Part shown: positions 61,282 through 64,000 of the stretch, in pieces
How the letters are laid out: each line of letters starts with the position of its first letter
Numbering within the stretch: position 1 is the first letter of the stretch
DNA from: Aestuariivivens sediminicola
GTDB taxonomy: Bacteria > Bacteroidota > Bacteroidia > Flavobacteriales > Flavobacteriaceae
DNA: 64,000 bases
Direction of reading: 5' to 3'
NCBI RefSeq assembly: GCF_022662015.1
Contig: NZ_JAKMCM010000002.1
Location: 1 to 64,000, forward strand
Notes under the pieces: model-generated
Seen by the model: only the letters and a program-made list of their open reading frames with translations
The model's database searches: none
Told to the model about the DNA's origin: nothing
Position numbers and translations under genes: made by a program

Positions 61282-62262
61282 ATGTCTCAAGCAGTAGAGC
61301 CTATTCTCCAGGAAAACAAGGACCGTTTTGTTATTTTTCCCATTCAACACCATGATATTTGGGAGTGGTATAAAAAACAAGAAGCAAGTTTTTGGACTGC
61401 GGAAGAAATAGACCTGCATCAGGACATTACCGATTGGTCAACGAAGTTAAATGATGACGAACGTTATTTTATAAAGCATATACTCGCATTTTTTGCAGCC
61501 AGTGATGGTATAGTCAATGAGAATTTAGCCGAAAACTTCGTGAGTGAGGTGCAATACAGTGAGGCTAAATTTTTCTATGGATTTCAAATTATGATGGAAA
61601 ACATCCATTCGGAGGTGTATTCCCTTTTGATTGATACCTATGTAAAGGACGAAAAGGAAAAAAATATACTTTTTAAAGCTATTGAGAACTTCCCGGCCAT
61701 TAAAGAAAAAGCAGAATGGGCATTGCGATGGATCGAATCGCCGAGTTTTGCCGAACGCCTTATTGCATTTGCTGCTGTAGAGGGTATTTTCTTTTCAGGA
61801 AGCTTTTGTTCCATATTTTGGCTAAAGAAGAGAGGACTTATGCCGGGCTTGACTTTTTCCAACGAGCTTATTTCCAGGGATGAGGGCTTGCATTGCGATT
61901 TTGCCGTGCATTTGCACAACAATCACATTGTGAATAAAGTTCCCAAAAGTCGCATTACTGAAATCTTAACAGATGCCCTCGATATTGAGCGTGGATTTAT
62001 AACAGAATCCTTGCCTGTGAGTCTGATTGGGATGAATGCCAAGTTGATGACCCAATATTTGGAATTCGTTACCGATCGCCTCTTAGTTGAATTTGGCTGC
62101 GACAAAGTATATAATGCGACCAATCCTTTTGATTTTATGGATATGATCTCGCTCCAGGGAAAAACCAATTTCTTTGAGAAACGCGTGTCCGAATACCAGA
62201 AAGCTGGGGTGCTCAATAAAGAAGAGGAGAAGGATAAATTTAGTTTCGACGCCGATTTTTAA
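61282..62262 (+). CDS. nrdB: Ribonucleoside-diphosphate reductase, beta (small) subunit
   Basis: 326 residues. It houses the diiron/tyrosyl-radical cofactor of class I ribonucleotide reductase: carboxylate and His ligands lie in [35 protein letters not shown] and [15 protein letters not shown]. The C-terminus ([10 protein letters not shown]) is the tail that docks into NrdA, and its Phe/Asp ending is typical. The nrdA gene follows 198 bp downstream, the reverse of the usual nrdAB order. Confidence 0.95.
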   Translation: MSQAVEPILQENKDRFVIFPIQHHDIWEWYKKQEASFWTAEEIDLHQDITDWSTKLNDDERYFIKHILAFFAASDGIVNENLAENFVSEVQYSEAKFFYGFQIMMENIHSEVYSLLIDTYVKDEKEKNILFKAIENFPAIKEKAEWALRWIESPSFAERLIAFAAVEGIFFSGSFCSIFWLKKRGLMPGLTFSNELISRDEGLHCDFAVHLHNNHIVNKVPKSRITEILTDALDIERGFITESLPVSLIGMNAKLMTQYLEFVTDRLLVEFGCDKVYNATNPFDFMDMISLQGKTNFFEKRVSEYQKAGVLNKEEEKDKFSFDADF

Positions 62263-62460
62263 TGCGTTCAGACCTTGCAGTACCCTGTTCAGACCTTTGC
62301 TGTTTTTCCTTTTAAAGGGAATTAAGGCAAGCTATTTTAATAAGACATATAATTAAACCCAATGGAACAGTATCTAATGATCAGGTTAGAACTGTTCTGC
62401 AAAAACTAACTAACCCATTTTCTGAAGGTGTATCAGAAAACCAAAAAAACTGTGTAAACA

Positions 62461-64000
62461 ATGTATGTAATAAAACGAGACGGAAGAAAAGAACAGGTCA
62501 TGTTCGACAAGATCACTGCAAGAGTGAGAAAATTGTGTTACGGATTGAACGAACTGGTCGATCCCTTAAAAGTGACCATGCGGGTCATAGAGGGCTTGTA
62601 TGATGGCGTGACGACCAGCGAACTGGATAATTTAGCTGCAGAAATTGCGGCAACCATGACGACCGCTCACCCGGATTATGCCCGTCTTGCAGCACGCATC
62701 TCCGTATCCAATCTGCATAAGAACACCAAAAAGACCTTTAGTGAGGTCATGGAGGATCTGTATACCTATGTTAACCCAAGAACAGGCAAGGATGCACCAC
62801 TGCTTTCCGATGAGGTCTACAAGGTCATTATGGAACACAAGGACCGTCTCGATTCCACGATTATTTACAACCGCGATTTTGGCTATGATTATTTTGGGTT
62901 TAAAACCCTGGAGCGTTCCTATTTATTGAAACTTAATGGTAAAATAGCGGAACGGCCACAGCACATGCTTATGCGTGTTTCAGTTGGGATTCATTTGGAT
63001 GATATCGAATCGGCCATAGAGACCTACGAGCTCATGTCGAAAAAATATTTTACACATGCCACACCGACCTTGTTCAATTCCGGTACACCGAAACCGCAAA
63101 TGTCATCCTGCTTTCTCCTAACCATGAAGGAAGATAGTATCGATGGGATTTATGACACTTTAAAACAAACGGCCAAAATATCGCAATCTGCCGGGGGTAT
63201 TGGTTTGGCCATGCACAATATCCGCGCCACAGGGAGTTATATAGCCGGCACCAATGGTACCAGTAACGGTATCGTGCCCATGCTTCGGGTGTTTAACGAT
63301 ACGGCACGATATGTAGATCAGGGCGGAGGCAAGCGTAAAGGGAGTTTTGCAATATACATCGAACCCTGGCATGCTGATATTTTTGATTTCCTGGAATTGA
63401 AGAAGAACCATGGAAAGGAAGAGATGCGGGCACGTGATTTGTTCTATGCCATGTGGATTCCGGATTTATTCATGAAACGGGTTCAGGAAGATGGACAGTG
63501 GACCTTAATGTGTCCTAACGAGTGTCCCGGTCTGCCTGAAACCCATAGTGAGGAATTCGAAGCTCTATATTTACGGTACGAAGCAGAAGGCCTGGGCAGG
63601 AAAACCATAAAGGCACGCGAACTTTGGGAAAAGATCCTCGAATCACAAATTGAAACGGGTACGCCTTATATGTTGTACAAGGACGCTGCCAATCGCAAAT
63701 CCAACCAGCAGAATTTGGGAACGATACGCTCATCCAATCTCTGTACTGAAATTCTCGAGTATACATCTCCTGATGAGGTAGCGGTTTGTAATCTGGCCTC
63801 CATTGCATTACCGATGTTTGTCAAGAACGGCGAGTTTGACCACAAGGAATTGTTTCGCATCACCAAGCGTGTCACCAAGAATTTAAACAGGGTTATTGAC
63901 CGGAATTACTATCCGGTACCTGAGGCCAGGACCTCCAATATGCGTCATAGACCCATTGGACTCGGAGTTCAAGGATTGGCGGATACCTTCATACAGTTGC
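62461..64000 (+). CDS. nrdA: Ribonucleoside-diphosphate reductase, alpha (large) subunit, partial at window end
   Basis: The first 513 codons are present and the gene runs off the right edge. An N-terminal ATP-cone (about 1-90; [22 protein letters not shown]) provides allosteric activity control. The active-site pieces are visible: [16 protein letters not shown] with the first redox Cys, [19 protein letters not shown], and NLCTEI carrying the conserved Asn, radical Cys and Glu. The 3' part with the C-terminal Cys pair is outside the window. It pairs with nrdB just upstream. Confidence 0.95.
   Translation, partial: MYVIKRDGRKEQVMFDKITARVRKLCYGLNELVDPLKVTMRVIEGLYDGVTTSELDNLAAEIAATMTTAHPDYARLAARISVSNLHKNTKKTFSEVMEDLYTYVNPRTGKDAPLLSDEVYKVIMEHKDRLDSTIIYNRDFGYDYFGFKTLERSYLLKLNGKIAERPQHMLMRVSVGIHLDDIESAIETYELMSKKYFTHATPTLFNSGTPKPQMSSCFLLTMKEDSIDGIYDTLKQTAKISQSAGGIGLAMHNIRATGSYIAGTNGTSNGIVPMLRVFNDTARYVDQGGGKRKGSFAIYIEPWHADIFDFLELKKNHGKEEMRARDLFYAMWIPDLFMKRVQEDGQWTLMCPNECPGLPETHSEEFEALYLRYEAEGLGRKTIKARELWEKILESQIETGTPYMLYKDAANRKSNQQNLGTIRSSNLCTEILEYTSPDEVAVCNLASIALPMFVKNGEFDHKELFRITKRVTKNLNRVIDRNYYPVPEARTSNMRHRPIGLGVQGLADTFIQL

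Noticed and set aside
62264-62300. Direct repeat GTTCAGACCTT between nrdB and nrdA as a regulatory box
   Set aside because: Only two copies after the nrdB stop, no dyad and no match to known NrdR boxes; probably a small duplication.

Overview
The window looks like chromosome from a member of the Flavobacteriaceae (Bacteroidota), probably marine or aquatic. The evidence is: AT-rich DNA with almost no Shine-Dalgarno sequences; promoter boxes of the Bacteroidota form TAnnTTTG, in the ribF case with an upstream TTTG 19 bp away; two secreted proteins ending in type 9 secretion (T9SS) sorting tails; and families typical of the group (DUF4286, DUF4199, DUF2490, DUF6428, a fused OlsF-like aminolipid acyltransferase).

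Layout. 1-1020 is a decayed edge: an IS3-type transposase orfA broken by a 31-bp tandem duplication, a short transporter-like remnant, an intact tRNA-Leu(CAA) with its terminator, and a half-copy of that tRNA carrying two small palindromic insertions. 1164-17316 is mostly housekeeping: prs, rplY/ctc, pth, a T9SS metallopeptidase, ribF, an HTTM membrane protein, serS, a TPR protein, a GNAT, DUF4286, rsmA, mgtE, a 2-hydroxyacid dehydrogenase and a membrane-anchored LuxR-type regulator. 17482-21569 holds small accessory genes (VOC, DUF4199, DUF1801, TauE-like, TM2) and an eroded arsenic-type operon (arsR, a small Cys-rich peptide, DUF6428 and an arsC fragment that begins at a 16-bp inverted repeat). 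21566-25230 carries an OlsF-like acyltransferase, aspartate kinase and a GNAT on the minus strand, followed by fbp on the plus strand.

26545-42080 is the metabolic heart of the window. A minus-strand operon (small membrane peptide, SulP, universal stress protein, beta-carbonic anhydrase, DUF2490 barrel, second SulP) looks like an inorganic-carbon uptake module. Next to it lies nitrogen assimilation: gltD and gltB on the minus strand and, divergently, porin, P-II and amt on the plus strand. The shared 500-bp intergenic region contains two matching inverted-repeat elements that are strong candidates for an undescribed nitrogen-responsive operator. PEP carboxylase (43640-46228), which uses bicarbonate, lies about 11 kb beyond the carbon module. 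Bicarbonate supply, anaplerotic fixation and ammonium assimilation are therefore close together.

46589-64000 contains ssb, DinB, a zinc-ribbon protein, a CBS protein, an M28 membrane peptidase, a TPR protein, a large T9SS BNR-repeat protein paired with a lipoprotein, HupE, dCMP deaminase plus S41 protease, a three-gene overlapping operon (MarC, small membrane protein, short FAD protein), a DUF3109 protein, nrdB and the 5' part of nrdA, which runs off the right edge. No CRISPR array, rRNA, prophage or complete defence system was seen.
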